Below are positions 32,620 to 42,768 of a stretch of DNA of 64,000 nt, piece after piece. The notes beneath the pieces are model-generated. The model made no database searches, was not told the origin of the DNA, and worked only from the letters and a program-made list of their open reading frames with translations. Made by a program: the position numbers and the translations under genes. Every line of letters starts with the position of its first letter. Within the stretch, counting starts at the first letter, position 1. Source of the stretch: UMGS1908 sp045655005 (lineage in GTDB: Bacteria; Bacillota; Clostridia; Christensenellales; UBA1242); assembly GCA_045655005.1 (NCBI GenBank), contig JAZOOJ010000007.1, positions 62,001-126,000 on the forward strand. Direction: 5' to 3'.

Positions 32620-35600
32620 TTATACAATTTTTAAATTGTTTTCTCCAAGTATTGCAATCAACTCTGATATCATTGCAGTTGTAGGAGTAACTGAAACATT
32701 CATACTAAACATCTTTCCGTTAGATTGCACAAACACCGGAGTATCACCATCTTTCAATGACAAAATAGACATAATCTCATTATTTAAATTATCGTCTTCT
32801 ATATTATACTTTAAGTAAAGTTTTTGAGCAACCAATTTCTCTTGTGTTTTTTCTTCTTCTTGAGCATCTGATTTTATGGAATTACCTTCCATATCAATAT
32901 CCCAAAAATCTATTTTTTCAGAAAGAATTATTGGCTTTTCACCCTCTCTTATATTCACCTTTCCAGTTATTGTAATTATTTTATCCAAAGCCAAATCGTC
33001 TTTAACTTTATCATATTGTTTTGGGAATAACATTGCAGTAAATGTGCCATAAAGGTCTTCGACTTCAATCACAGCCATAGCCTTATTACCAGCCTTTGTG
33101 TACGACTTCCTAATTGAAGTTACAACTCCACCACCAGTAACCTTTGCTCCATCTTCTATTCCTAAATCAACAGATACAGTTTGATCGTCTTCGTTCAAAC
33201 TTGCACTTTCATCTTCTTCTGCGATATCAAACATTGAAGAATTAAAATCATATTGTGCAAACCTATCTCTATATGCATCCAATGGGTGTCCTGAAATATA
33301 TATACCAATTATTTCTTTTTCTTTTTTCAATTTTTGAAAGTTGTCATATTCTAGAAGATTTGGATAATGAATATCAACAATTTCATCATCTCCAAACAAT
33401 GAAAGTTGTCCAAGGCTTGTTTTCTTTTTGACTTCTGATACTTGTTTTAAGGCTTGGTCATACACAGCATACAATACCGAGCGATTAACCCCAAAGCAAT
33501 CAAACGCCCCTGAGAAAATCATACTTTCAATAACTCTTTTGTTTACTCCATATTGATAGCATCTTCCAAGAAAATCTGCAAAGTCTTTAAACTCACCATT
33601 ATCTTCTCTTTCTTTAACTATCATATCACACATTGTTTCGCCAACACCTTTAAGAGCAGCAAGACCAAAACGAATCTTTTTGTTTTTAACGCTGAAATAT
33701 GTTTTGCTTTTGTTTACATCTGGTGGTAACACTTCTATTTTTTCATCTTTTGCGTGATTTATATAGTTTTTGATTTCATCTGCGTTTGTAATTCTATTAT
33801 TAAGAACCGCAGTTAAAAATTCAGCTTCATAATAGGTTTTCAAATATGCTGTTTCGTAAGTTATAATTGAGTACGCCGCAGCGTGCGACTTATTAAAAGC
33901 GTAACTTGCAAAACTTTCCATCTCTCCCCAAATCTTTTCGGCAACAGCTTGGTCTACACCACGTTTGATAGCACCATCAATTGCAGGTTTACCATTTTCG
34001 GCTGGTTTACCAAATAAGAATACAGTTTTCTCTTTTTGCATCGCTTCAAGTTTTTTCTTACCCATCATACGACGAACCATATCAGCTTGACCCAAAGTAT
34101 ATCCTGCCATATCTTGAACGATTCTCATAACTTGCTCTTGATATACAATACAGCCATAGGTTACATTTAAAATAGGCTCCAAAATTGGGTGGTCATATGT
34201 TACATCTTGTGGATTGTGCTTATTATGTACATATCTTGGTATCGAATCCATTGGACCTGGACGATACAAAGACACGCCTGCAGTAATATCTTCTATGCTG
34301 GTAGGCTTTAGCTCTCGTAAGAATTTTTGGAAACCACCACTTTCAACTTGAAAAATCGCCTTTGTATTTCCACTTGAAAGCATTTTATAAACACCGGCAT
34401 CAGCATATCCCATTTTATCAAAATCCAGTTCAACACCATAGTTTTCTTTTACATATTGAACGGCTTTTTGAATATCGTTAAGGTTTCTTAATCCCAAAAA
34501 ATCCATTTTTAGATGACCAAGTCTTTCAATATCGGTCATACTGTACTGCGTTGTTAAATCGTCACCGTTTCGGCTGAGTGGCATAAATTGTTCAAGATTA
34601 TCGCAAGCAATAACGACACCACACGCATGTGTTGAACACTGTCTTGGCATTCCCTCCAGTTTCATAGCAATGTCAATAACTCTTTTAACGTCGTTATTGT
34701 TGTTATACATTTCAACAAGCTCTGGGACAGCATAATCCGTTCCAAAATCCTTATCTCCTTCTTTTGGATGATAGAACCCAAAGGCTTTTTGAATAACATC
34801 ATGATGCTTTGCTGAAATATTTGGTATGTTTTTTGTCACCTTATCCATCTCACTATATGGAACACCTAAAACTCTACCAACGTCTTTAATCGCATTCTTG
34901 GCAGCCATTGTTCCAAAGGTAACAATTTTTACAACCTTGTCTTCGCCGTATTTATTTCTTACATAATCAATTACATCTTGACGTTTGTCGTCGGCAAAGT
35001 CTACATCAAAGTCGGGTGCAGTAACACGCTCGGTATGCAAAAATCTTTCAAAAAGTAAATCAAATTTAAATGGGTCAATGTTTGTTATCCCTATTGAATA
35101 AGCAACTACCGAACCTGCTCCACTACCACGCCCCGGACCTACTGGCACGCCCATAGTTTTTGCTTGATTAATATAATCCCAAACTGTCAAAAAGTATTGT
35201 GCAAATCCTTGGTTTACAATAACCCCCATCTCTCTGTCAATACGCTCTTTTATTATAGGAGTTATTTCACCATATCTTCGCAAAGCCCCAGCATTTACAA
35301 GTTCCCACAAATAGTCAACACAAGACTTTCCATCTGGCGGAACAAATGGCGGGAACATATATTTATTTTCATCAATATGGTCTTCTTTGAAACTATAATT
35401 ACACTTTTCTGCAATCTCAATTGTTGTGTCGAGAGCTTCTAAATCATTTGGGAAAATCTTAGCCATTTCATCGTATGTCTTAACATAAAACTCATCATTT
35501 GGGAATTTTAATCTGTCCGGATCATCATAATTTTTTCCCATTTGCACACACATTAAAACATCTTGTGTAATAGCATCATCTTTATTGATATAGTGAACGT

Positions 35601-36204
35601 CATTTGTTGCTACAAGTTTAATTCCGTGTTTTGCCGAAAACTCTCTAAGTTTTTTATTTACCGCCAATTCTTCCGGCATACTATGATTTTGAATTTCCAA
35701 ATAGAAATCTTCGCCAAAATGTTCTTTAAACCACAGTACCAACTCCTCAGCCTTGTCGTATTGTCCATTTAAAATATATTGAGGAATATCTCCTGCAATA
35801 CACGCAGAAAGTGCCACTATGCCCTCCGAATTCTCTGCCAGTGTTTTATAGTCTATCCTTGGCTTATAGTAAAATCCATCTCTAAACGCAATTGTGTTTA
35901 ACTTACAGAGATTTAAATATCCCGTCCTATTCTTTGCAAGCAATACAAGGTGTGCATTTTTACTTTTACCTTGTTTTATGTGTAAATCATCTACCACATA
36001 AAATTCGCAACCAAAAATAGGTTTGATGCCCGCCTTTGAACAAGCATCAAACAATGTTACACAGCCATACATATTTCCATGATCAGTTATTGCAACTGCT
36101 GGCATTCCGTACTCTTTACACACCTTAACCAGTCTATCAATTCTTGCCGCACCATCAAGCAAACTATACTCTGTATGCACGTGTAAATGGACGAAGTTCC
36201 CCAT
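32620..36204 (-). CDS. dnaE: DNA polymerase III subunit alpha
   Basis: Replicative DnaE-type polymerase of 1194 residues. The N-terminal PHP domain begins FVHLHVHTEYSLLDGAARI; the catalytic aspartates are in PDFDVDFADD near residue 400; the finger motif SGGFQKFLRELKP and a helix-hairpin-helix region follow. Near residue 985-1060 an OB-fold domain (VTGGGVVTSIRKSYTK) precedes the C-terminal domain. There is no inserted exonuclease, so it is not PolC. It sits between whiA and pfkA in one transcript. Confidence 0.97.
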   Translation of the reverse strand: MGNFVHLHVHTEYSLLDGAARIDRLVKVCKEYGMPAVAITDHGNMYGCVTLFDACSKAGIKPIFGCEFYVVDDLHIKQGKSKNAHLVLLAKNRTGYLNLCKLNTIAFRDGFYYKPRIDYKTLAENSEGIVALSACIAGDIPQYILNGQYDKAEELVLWFKEHFGEDFYLEIQNHSMPEELAVNKKLREFSAKHGIKLVATNDVHYINKDDAITQDVLMCVQMGKNYDDPDRLKFPNDEFYVKTYDEMAKIFPNDLEALDTTIEIAEKCNYSFKEDHIDENKYMFPPFVPPDGKSCVDYLWELVNAGALRRYGEITPIIKERIDREMGVIVNQGFAQYFLTVWDYINQAKTMGVPVGPGRGSGAGSVVAYSIGITNIDPFKFDLLFERFLHTERVTAPDFDVDFADDKRQDVIDYVRNKYGEDKVVKIVTFGTMAAKNAIKDVGRVLGVPYSEMDKVTKNIPNISAKHHDVIQKAFGFYHPKEGDKDFGTDYAVPELVEMYNNNNDVKRVIDIAMKLEGMPRQCSTHACGVVIACDNLEQFMPLSRNGDDLTTQYSMTDIERLGHLKMDFLGLRNLNDIQKAVQYVKENYGVELDFDKMGYADAGVYKMLSSGNTKAIFQVESGGFQKFLRELKPTSIEDITAGVSLYRPGPMDSIPRYVHNKHNPQDVTYDHPILEPILNVTYGCIVYQEQVMRIVQDMAGYTLGQADMVRRMMGKKKLEAMQKEKTVFLFGKPAENGKPAIDGAIKRGVDQAVAEKIWGEMESFASYAFNKSHAAAYSIITYETAYLKTYYEAEFLTAVLNNRITNADEIKNYINHAKDEKIEVLPPDVNKSKTYFSVKNKKIRFGLAALKGVGETMCDMIVKEREDNGEFKDFADFLGRCYQYGVNKRVIESMIFSGAFDCFGVNRSVLYAVYDQALKQVSEVKKKTSLGQLSLFGDDEIVDIHYPNLLEYDNFQKLKKEKEIIGIYISGHPLDAYRDRFAQYDFNSSMFDIAEEDESASLNEDDQTVSVDLGIEDGAKVTGGGVVTSIRKSYTKAGNKAMAVIEVEDLYGTFTAMLFPKQYDKVKDDLALDKIITITGKVNIREGEKPIILSEKIDFWDIDMEGNSIKSDAQEEEKTQEKLVAQKLYLKYNIEDDNLNNEIMSILSLKDGDTPVFVQSNGKMFSMNVSVTPTTAMISELIAILGENNLKIV

Positions 36205-36223
36205 AATTTTCTCCCCTGTTGTA

Positions 36224-37195
36224 TTATAAATTTTCTGCTATTTCTATTATCTTTTTAAGTTTATAATTTAATCCCGATTTTGTCAATGAGTTACCACTTA
36301 AAAGCACCAAATCCGACAATGATGATTCTTTATTTTCAAGCCTTAGCATTGCAACTTCTTGCAATGAACTTGGCAATCCACCAATTCCTATTGTTTCTTC
36401 AATTTTTTCAATTGCTCTAACTTGCATTAAGCTTGCCTGCACAGTCTTGTCAATATTGGCTGAAATACAATTACTTTGACGATTAATACTGTTTCGCATT
36501 TCACGTTTTATAATCTCATTTTGCATTTCAAGAAAACTTTTATTTGCACCCACAAACGCTACGAAGTCTGCAATTGATTCAGCCTCTTTCATATACACAA
36601 CAAACTTTTCACCACGTTCTACTTTTCGTGTTATAAAACCAAATTCCCCCAGCAAATTAGAAAGAACTTTTGCTTGCTCAGAATTTGTAAATTCAAGTTC
36701 AAAGTGATATCCACGACCTTTTGATTTTAACCCAATTTCATCATCTTGGCTTTGAGGAATACTTATATTTCCGACGCTGGCAAACGCTAGTTTAATGTAC
36801 GATTTTTTACAACAATCTTCCATTATAATATGATGGTCAACGCTTTTATTTAGTGACCAATTATTAGTTTCGTCAAGAGAAATAATTCCACAATCTTGCA
36901 AAATCCTGTTCCCAAGCTCTACTGGTGCAACAAACTCGTATAAGGTAGTCTTCCCAATTATAGACATCTCTGCATCTAATTCTTCAATCTTTGAACTATA
37001 TATTTTGTTGATAATATCTTTGATGTAATTCAACAAATCAGTATTATCCGTTTTAATTGAAAAGCTAACACCCTTGTTACTTAATTCTAAGCTCCCAATA
37101 GAATTTATGCACGCACAAAGAGAAGCCAGCGTACAACAATCACTTTCTGGCTTTACGTTTAATATTTCTTCTTTTACACCGCTTGAAAAAGACAT
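36224..37195 (-). CDS. whiA: DNA-binding protein WhiA
   Basis: WhiA combines a degenerate LAGLIDADG domain with a C-terminal helix-turn-helix; in Bacillota it influences division and chromosome segregation, and in Actinobacteria sporulation. The 323-residue protein begins SFSSGVKEEILNV and shows the C-terminal HTH in RLENKESSLSDLVLLSGNSLTKSGLNYKL, cited here as LSDLVLLSGNSLTKSGLNYK. Its ATG directly follows the stop codon of the PHP gene. In many genomes rapZ and yvcK sit between murB and whiA; here they are replaced by a single PHP gene. Confidence 0.92.
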   Translation of the reverse strand: MSFSSGVKEEILNVKPESDCCTLASLCACINSIGSLELSNKGVSFSIKTDNTDLLNYIKDIINKIYSSKIEELDAEMSIIGKTTLYEFVAPVELGNRILQDCGIISLDETNNWSLNKSVDHHIIMEDCCKKSYIKLAFASVGNISIPQSQDDEIGLKSKGRGYHFELEFTNSEQAKVLSNLLGEFGFITRKVERGEKFVVYMKEAESIADFVAFVGANKSFLEMQNEIIKREMRNSINRQSNCISANIDKTVQASLMQVRAIEKIEETIGIGGLPSSLQEVAMLRLENKESSLSDLVLLSGNSLTKSGLNYKLKKIIEIAENL

Positions 37196-37966
37196 TTATT
37201 CTTTATTCTCCTCTTCTTTTGTGTATTTATTTTCAAAATTTGGAATCTTCTCCCAATTCGCAATTCTTTCAATAGGTATGTTATTATCTTTGACAAACTC
37301 AACAGCACGCTCCACACTACCAACTCTGTCTGCCCTATGTGCATCTGAGCTTATTATGAATTGTACATCGGTTTTTAACATTTCGACAATATCTTCTGCC
37401 GACAAACTCATATGTTTGTTGTTTATTTCTATATAACAATTATTCTCAACACACCCTAACGCTAATTTATATGGGTCAATTTTTATATACTCGTTTGGAT
37501 GTGTAATGATATCAATTTTATATTTCTTTATTGCTTGAATGTAACTTTCGGTATTCATATCCTTAACTTTGTTTGATTTGTTTTTAAATATATTCGGCAA
37601 GATAAACTTAAACAAATTTTTAAAATTAACAATTCCTGCTTTATGTGCACCAAGCAATCTTATGTCATAAAGATCAGCATATTTTTCAACAAAGTCACAT
37701 TCTCCGTTTGCTCCTAGCAAATTAAATTCTAAGCCCATTTTACAAACCACACTTTTGTCTGCTGAATACTTTACAACTCTTTCTTTTAATTTTGGTATAT
37801 TGTTTTTCCTTATCCCAAATACGTGTCTGTATCCATGATCAGTAATAGCATACTCTTTCAAACCAACAGCATCTGCTCCGTCAATCATCTCCTCTACTGT
37901 ACTTTTCCCATGGTTTAATTTTGAATACTTAGAATGTGTGTGATATATTCCCCATATCTCTTTCAT
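37196..37966 (-). CDS. PHP-domain phosphoesterase
   Basis: A 256-residue single-domain PHP protein, with all expected metal ligands: YHTHSKYS (residues 8-15), AITDHGY near 40, GLEFN near 78, LGAHK near 104, IITHPNE near 155 and ISSDAHR near 210. It resembles the YcdX/histidinol-phosphatase-like group rather than the polymerase-associated PHP domain. Substrate unknown; small phosphoesters or nucleotides are possible. It is placed between murB and whiA, with zero spacing to whiA, in a wall and replication gene run. Confidence 0.85.
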   Translation of the reverse strand: MKEIWGIYHTHSKYSKLNHGKSTVEEMIDGADAVGLKEYAITDHGYRHVFGIRKNNIPKLKERVVKYSADKSVVCKMGLEFNLLGANGECDFVEKYADLYDIRLLGAHKAGIVNFKNLFKFILPNIFKNKSNKVKDMNTESYIQAIKKYKIDIITHPNEYIKIDPYKLALGCVENNCYIEINNKHMSLSAEDIVEMLKTDVQFIISSDAHRADRVGSVERAVEFVKDNNIPIERIANWEKIPNFENKYTKEEENKE

Positions 37967-37983
37967 TTGTTGTTTCCCATCCT

Positions 37984-38874
37984 TTATCTAACAATCTCTA
38001 TTTCTAATTCTAACTTTTTATTATACTTTGCATACACTTTTTCTTTAATTAATTGTACAAGAGTCAACACGTCATTTGCAAGAGCTCCACCCTTGTTTAA
38101 AATAAAATTTGCATGCTTATCAGAAACAATAGCATCTCCTACACTCAATCCCCTCAATCCACACTCATCAATCAATTTCCCTGCTGGCATATTTTCGACC
38201 GCCTTAAATACACTGCCCGCACTTTTCCCAACAGGTTGTTTTTCTGCCCTAATCTTTTTATTGTTTTTCATCTCTTCTAATATAATTTCTTTGGCTTTGT
38301 GTTTTAAATTAAACTCAGAATACATAATTATAAAGTTTGTGTTTTCTTGAAAAATTGAGTGACGATATGAAAATTTTAATTCTTTTGCATAAGCTTCTAC
38401 CACCCTTTGACCATTAAAATAGGTGACAGTCTGGACAATATCAGAAATAGCCTTTCCAAAAGCACCTGCATTCATAAAAACTGCACCACCAACCGTTGCG
38501 GGAATTCCCGACGCAAACTCTAAGCCAGACAATTCTAATTCGGCCAGTTTATATGACAGTGCAGACAACTGAACTCCGCTTGATGCAATTATTCGACCAT
38601 TACCCAAGTTACAAATTTCAGCAATGTTTGAAGTATCAAATATTACTCCGTCATACCCGTCGTCCGAAAACAACAAATTGGAACCATTGCCGATAATCTT
38701 CCACTTCACAGACCGCTTCCCCAATTCTGAAATTACTTCAAACATATCAAAGTAAGTGGTTGGTTTTATATAAAAATATGCATTACCACCGATACCAAAA
38801 GTCGAATGTTTCTTCAATGGTTCATCTTGAAAAATATTATTTCTTCCAACAATTCGAGTAAGCATATCTACCAT
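37984..38874 (-). CDS. murB: UDP-N-acetylenolpyruvoylglucosamine reductase
   Basis: MurB reduces the enolpyruvyl group to make UDP-MurNAc, using FAD and NADPH. The 296-residue protein shows the FAD-binding GNGSNLLFSDDGYDGV near residue 63, SGIPATVGGAVFMNAGAFG near 122, YRHSIFQ near 167 and the catalytic segment KSAGSVFK near 217. This is a type II MurB. A GGGG ribosome binding site precedes the ATG at 38874. First gene of the murB-PHP-whiA-dnaE-pfkA-TPR run. Confidence 0.95.
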   Translation of the reverse strand: MVDMLTRIVGRNNIFQDEPLKKHSTFGIGGNAYFYIKPTTYFDMFEVISELGKRSVKWKIIGNGSNLLFSDDGYDGVIFDTSNIAEICNLGNGRIIASSGVQLSALSYKLAELELSGLEFASGIPATVGGAVFMNAGAFGKAISDIVQTVTYFNGQRVVEAYAKELKFSYRHSIFQENTNFIIMYSEFNLKHKAKEIILEEMKNNKKIRAEKQPVGKSAGSVFKAVENMPAGKLIDECGLRGLSVGDAIVSDKHANFILNKGGALANDVLTLVQLIKEKVYAKYNKKLELEIEIVR

Positions 38875-38925
38875 ATAATTTTACCCCATCTAATAAAATA
38901 TTTCAACTAAATAATAATTATTTCA

Positions 38926-39975
38926 TTAGAATACATTTGGTACATTTGTGCAACCCCAAACAGCACTTTCGATTTGACTAAACTCGTCGTCTGAATATAA
39001 ACTTTGTATGGTCGTACTAAACATTCCACTTCCTGCTAAAAATTTTTGAGAACTTTCACTCATTAAATATTCTATAAATTTCGTTGCGTATTTATCAACT
39101 TGCTCATTTTGCTCTTTTACAACACCTATAAATTGTACAAGGTCGTTATAAGTTGATACTGGCTCTATTAGTAAATCTTGAATTGATTCTCTTTCGAGCT
39201 TTCCTTTTAATTTTACCAAATCCCTGTGCGTTCCAAGCAAAATAGTTGCTTTATTTAAACTTATAAAGTCAACATAAGCATTGTAATCATCTACCGACAT
39301 ACAAATTTCAGAAGCATTTGCTGTTTGTATACAATTTTGCGGAGATATATATTTACTCTCCCCATATATCAACCCATAAATATGCTTTGTAGACTTCTTT
39401 AAAGTTTTATCATATCCGCAATTTTCAAATTCACTTGATAAAATAATCGTATTTTCTTTTAATGCATCACTTAGTTTTTCGCTAGTTGAATAAAAAGCAT
39501 ATCCCCCCATTACGTAGCCAATCGCATATTGACTACCATCAGCAACTCCTGCATTTTTGATTTCAGCTTTTAATGAGGAGGTATTAACTGATAGTGGCGT
39601 CAATAATTCCTTAATTGCACCACCAACACCATACCCAAAAGATATTAATGCTGGTTTTTTGCTTGAACTTAATGCAAGATTAAATTCCTCTATCGACATG
39701 TTTTTTATATTAATATACAACCCCTTATTTGAGTTTTCAAACAACCGTGCCACATTATTTAAATAATCACTTTTAGAAATGCTCCCCCCTGAAAATGTGT
39801 CTACATTCCACAATTCAATAACACCTTGCATTGTAGCCTTCTCTTCCAAATGATTTAGTGAAGTGTCATCTTTATTTAATTTTATCAAAGGCAAAGTTGA
39901 CACCGCAATCAACACAAGCACTAATAAACTTAACGCTATTAAATTTAAAATACTAAAACTTTGCAATTTATTCAT
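38926..39975 (-). CDS. Solute-binding-like secreted or anchored protein
   Basis: A 349-residue protein with an N-terminal hydrophobic segment (about residues 8-30) that could be an uncleaved anchor; there is no lipobox cysteine. The rest looks like a periplasmic-binding-protein fold of the sugar-binding type: it opens GVIELWNVDTFSGG, and later contains ATKFIEYLMSESSQKFLAGSGMF, the usual near-C-terminal region of such proteins (cited in part). No ABC permease or ATPase lies adjacent, so it may be an orphan receptor. The function is inferred from these weak resemblances. Confidence 0.55.
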   Translation of the reverse strand: MNKLQSFSILNLIALSLLVLVLIAVSTLPLIKLNKDDTSLNHLEEKATMQGVIELWNVDTFSGGSISKSDYLNNVARLFENSNKGLYINIKNMSIEEFNLALSSSKKPALISFGYGVGGAIKELLTPLSVNTSSLKAEIKNAGVADGSQYAIGYVMGGYAFYSTSEKLSDALKENTIILSSEFENCGYDKTLKKSTKHIYGLIYGESKYISPQNCIQTANASEICMSVDDYNAYVDFISLNKATILLGTHRDLVKLKGKLERESIQDLLIEPVSTYNDLVQFIGVVKEQNEQVDKYATKFIEYLMSESSQKFLAGSGMFSTTIQSLYSDDEFSQIESAVWGCTNVPNVF

Positions 39976-39999
39976 TTGCTACAATTTTATGACATAAAA

Positions 40000-40034
40000 A
40001 AACAGTTTATGAAACAATTTCCACAAACTGATTT
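40000..40034 (-). terminator. Intrinsic terminator of uvrC
   Basis: Stem CAGTTT..GGAAA / TTTC..AAACTG with a T-run on the minus strand, beginning a few bases from the uvrC stop codon. Confidence 0.7.
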
Positions 40035-40036
40035 TT

Positions 40037-41680
40037 TTATTTGAACATTGATTTATCTCGTGCTTGCCTGTGATAATTTATTGCAAACCTATGAGCCTCA
40101 TCTCTAATTCTTTGCAAAAGCTTTCTTGCATCACTTCGCTCGTCCAATATAATACTTGTTTTTCTTCCCGATACAAAAAGTTCTTCTTGTTTTTTTGCGA
40201 TACTGACCACTGGTATATCAAAGTCAAATTCTTTTAATACTTTTTCTACGGAACTCAATTGCCCAAGCCCCCCGTCAATAACCAATAAATCTGGGAATTT
40301 GTTAAAACTTGAATCTCCTTGTTTTAGTCTATTTAGCCTTCTACGCAAAGTTTCTTCCATACTTTTAAAATCATCAGCACCCAGTACTGTCTTAATTTTG
40401 AACTTTCTATATTCTTTTTTTGCAGGTGCACCATTTTCAAAAACAACCATACTAGACACATTATTTGTTCCGCTGATGTTAGAAATGTCATAACACTCTA
40501 ATCTGTATGGTATGGTTTTGAGATTTAAAATTTTTGCAAGTTCTTCAAGAGCATCTTGATTTAATTGTTTTCTGCGCTTTTGAACTTCTAAATTTTTATA
40601 TAAAAACTCTTCAATATTTTTCAGTCCCATTTCGACGATTTTTTTCTTAATCCCCTTAATTGGGACTCTAACCTCAATAGCAGAACCCCTTAATTGGCTT
40701 AAATATTCACCCAAATTAGGCAATTCTATGTTTGACAATAATTCACTTGGGGCCAAATTAGAGTCGTAATACTGCACTAAAAATTCAGACAAAACATCTT
40801 CTAAATTCGAATCGTTTATTGAGTCCAATAGAATATTTTTATCTACAATTGTTTTACCATTTCTTATAATTGTTTGGTTGATCGCAATAAATTCTTCAAC
40901 TTCTTGAATCGTAAACACATCAAAATTTGCAGATTTAGTCAAACTTGTTAGAATATAATTCTCACTTTTTTTAAGCATCTCAATCTTGTCCCGAAAGTCT
41001 ATTGCACCCTCAAAATCCATTTTAGACGAACACTCTTTCATTTTTTCAGTCAACATTCTTCGAACCTTTGCCGTGTCGCCGTTTAAAAAATCGATAATTT
41101 CGTCAATAATTTTTAAGTAGTCTTCATTCGAAATTTTACCAAGACAAGGGCACAAACATTTATCCAAATCCCCATACAAGCATTGCCTTTTTACCTTTTG
41201 GGTTGTTTCAAATTTAATTTTGCATTGTCTAATTTTAAACACAGACTTAATTATTGAAATAAATTCACTTACCCTGAGCCCAGTCACAAAAGGACCAAAA
41301 TATAAAGCTCCGTCGTTTTTAACTTTTCGCGCAATCGTTATTTCTGGAAACAATTGTTTTTTATCTATTCTAATATACGGGAACATTTTATCATCTTTTA
41401 AAAGTATATTATATTTTGGCTGATGTTCCTTTATTAAATTGTTTTCAAGAGAAAAGGCATCAAGCTCTGACGCCGTCAATATATAGTCAAGCGAGTCTAT
41501 ATTTGACACGAGCATTGATGTCTTTACATTCTTTTTAGTATTCTGAAAATATGAACTCACTCTATTTTTTAAAGATTTTGCCTTCCCAATGTAAATAATT
41601 TCTCCGAATTTATCTTTCATCATATAAACACCCGGAGAAGACGGAAGACCTGCCAAAATTTGAGTAATCTTATCGTTCAT
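40037..41680 (-). CDS. uvrC: Excinuclease ABC subunit C, lacking C-terminal HhH domain
   Basis: UvrC makes both incisions in nucleotide excision repair. The 547-residue protein has the GIY-YIG domain (GVYMMKDKFGEIIYIGKAKSL), cysteines of the Fe-S or zinc site (CLYGDLDKCLCPC), the UVR domain (MKECSSKMDFEGAIDFRDKI) and the RNase H-like domain (ECYDISNISG, DLLVIDGG). It ends soon after DEAHRFAINYHR, where most UvrC proteins continue with a tandem helix-hairpin-helix (IPGIG) domain of 50-60 residues. A terminator follows at once, so the short form looks genuine. That domain normally helps DNA binding and 5' incision. Cited segments are shortened. Confidence 0.92.
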   Translation of the reverse strand: MNDKITQILAGLPSSPGVYMMKDKFGEIIYIGKAKSLKNRVSSYFQNTKKNVKTSMLVSNIDSLDYILTASELDAFSLENNLIKEHQPKYNILLKDDKMFPYIRIDKKQLFPEITIARKVKNDGALYFGPFVTGLRVSEFISIIKSVFKIRQCKIKFETTQKVKRQCLYGDLDKCLCPCLGKISNEDYLKIIDEIIDFLNGDTAKVRRMLTEKMKECSSKMDFEGAIDFRDKIEMLKKSENYILTSLTKSANFDVFTIQEVEEFIAINQTIIRNGKTIVDKNILLDSINDSNLEDVLSEFLVQYYDSNLAPSELLSNIELPNLGEYLSQLRGSAIEVRVPIKGIKKKIVEMGLKNIEEFLYKNLEVQKRRKQLNQDALEELAKILNLKTIPYRLECYDISNISGTNNVSSMVVFENGAPAKKEYRKFKIKTVLGADDFKSMEETLRRRLNRLKQGDSSFNKFPDLLVIDGGLGQLSSVEKVLKEFDFDIPVVSIAKKQEELFVSGRKTSIILDERSDARKLLQRIRDEAHRFAINYHRQARDKSMFK

Positions 41681-41694
41681 AAAATTTCATATCC

Positions 41695-42768
41695 TTAATC
41701 ATAGTCTTGTTCTGTTAATAGTTTTTGCCTTTCTGCAAGAGTTAATTCATTAATCATACCATCGATATCACCATTCATAAAATTATCAAGTGAATAAATT
41801 GTAAAGTTGATTCTGTGGTCTGTAACCCTGTTTTGCGGAAAGTTATAAGTCCTAATTTTTTCGCTTCTATCCCCACTTCCAATTTGCAATTTTCTTTTCT
41901 TTGCATATTCAGCATCGGCTTGAGATTGATAAAAATCGTATAGTTTTGATTTTAATATACTCATCGCCCTTTCTCTATTCTTAATCTGAGAACGTTCATC
42001 TTGGCAAGCAACAACCATTCCTGTAGGTTTATGAGTAATTCTTATAGCACTCTCTGTTTTATTAACGTGCTGTCCACCAGCACCACTGCTTCGGTATGTA
42101 TCAATTTGCAAATCACTTTCATTGATTTCAATATTAACTTCGGTATGTTCTGGAAGAACTGCAACGGTTGCAGTTGATGTATGAACTCTGCCTTGACTTT
42201 CTGTTACCGGCACTCTTTGAACTCTGTGAACTCCACTTTCAAACTTCATCAAACTGTATGCGTTTTTGCCCTTCACCATAAAAGTACATTCTTTTAAGCC
42301 TCCAGCATCGGTATAGTTTCCGTCAATTTCTTCAATTTGGAATCTATGGTTTTCAGCCCAAAGCCCATACATTCTTTTAAGCTCCATACCAAATAAACCG
42401 GCCTCATCACCACCTGCACCTGCACGAATTTCAACAATTACATTCTTCTCATCGTTTTCGTCTTTTGGCAATAGCAATACTTTTAATTCTTCTTCAATTC
42501 TTTTCAAGTCTTCTCTGCCACTTTGAATTTCTTCGTTTGCAAGTTCAATTAATTCAGCATCACTTTCCATCGCCTTCAATTCTTCAGCATCTTTAATGTT
42601 AGACTCAACCTTTAAATATTCGTCATACTTTTCAATTATCTCTTGCATATCTGAATGTTCTTTACAAAGTTTTTTCCATCTGTCAATATCAGCAATAACA
42701 TCTGGTTCACTTATAAGCCTTGTAAGCTCAACAAACTTTTCTTTCATCTGCCTTAATTTTTCAATCAT
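41695..42768 (-). CDS. prfA: Peptide chain release factor 1
   Basis: RF1 recognises UAA and UAG. The 357-residue protein has the codon-recognition PxT tripeptide (RVPVTESQGR) and the GGQ peptidyl-hydrolysis motif in SSGAGGQHVNKTESA. Overlaps the end of prmC by 8 bases, which fits the partnership: PrmC methylates the GGQ glutamine. The start has an AAGGAG-type site inside prmC. Confidence 0.97.
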   Translation of the reverse strand: MIEKLRQMKEKFVELTRLISEPDVIADIDRWKKLCKEHSDMQEIIEKYDEYLKVESNIKDAEELKAMESDAELIELANEEIQSGREDLKRIEEELKVLLLPKDENDEKNVIVEIRAGAGGDEAGLFGMELKRMYGLWAENHRFQIEEIDGNYTDAGGLKECTFMVKGKNAYSLMKFESGVHRVQRVPVTESQGRVHTSTATVAVLPEHTEVNIEINESDLQIDTYRSSGAGGQHVNKTESAIRITHKPTGMVVACQDERSQIKNRERAMSILKSKLYDFYQSQADAEYAKKRKLQIGSGDRSEKIRTYNFPQNRVTDHRINFTIYSLDNFMNGDIDGMINELTLAERQKLLTEQDYD

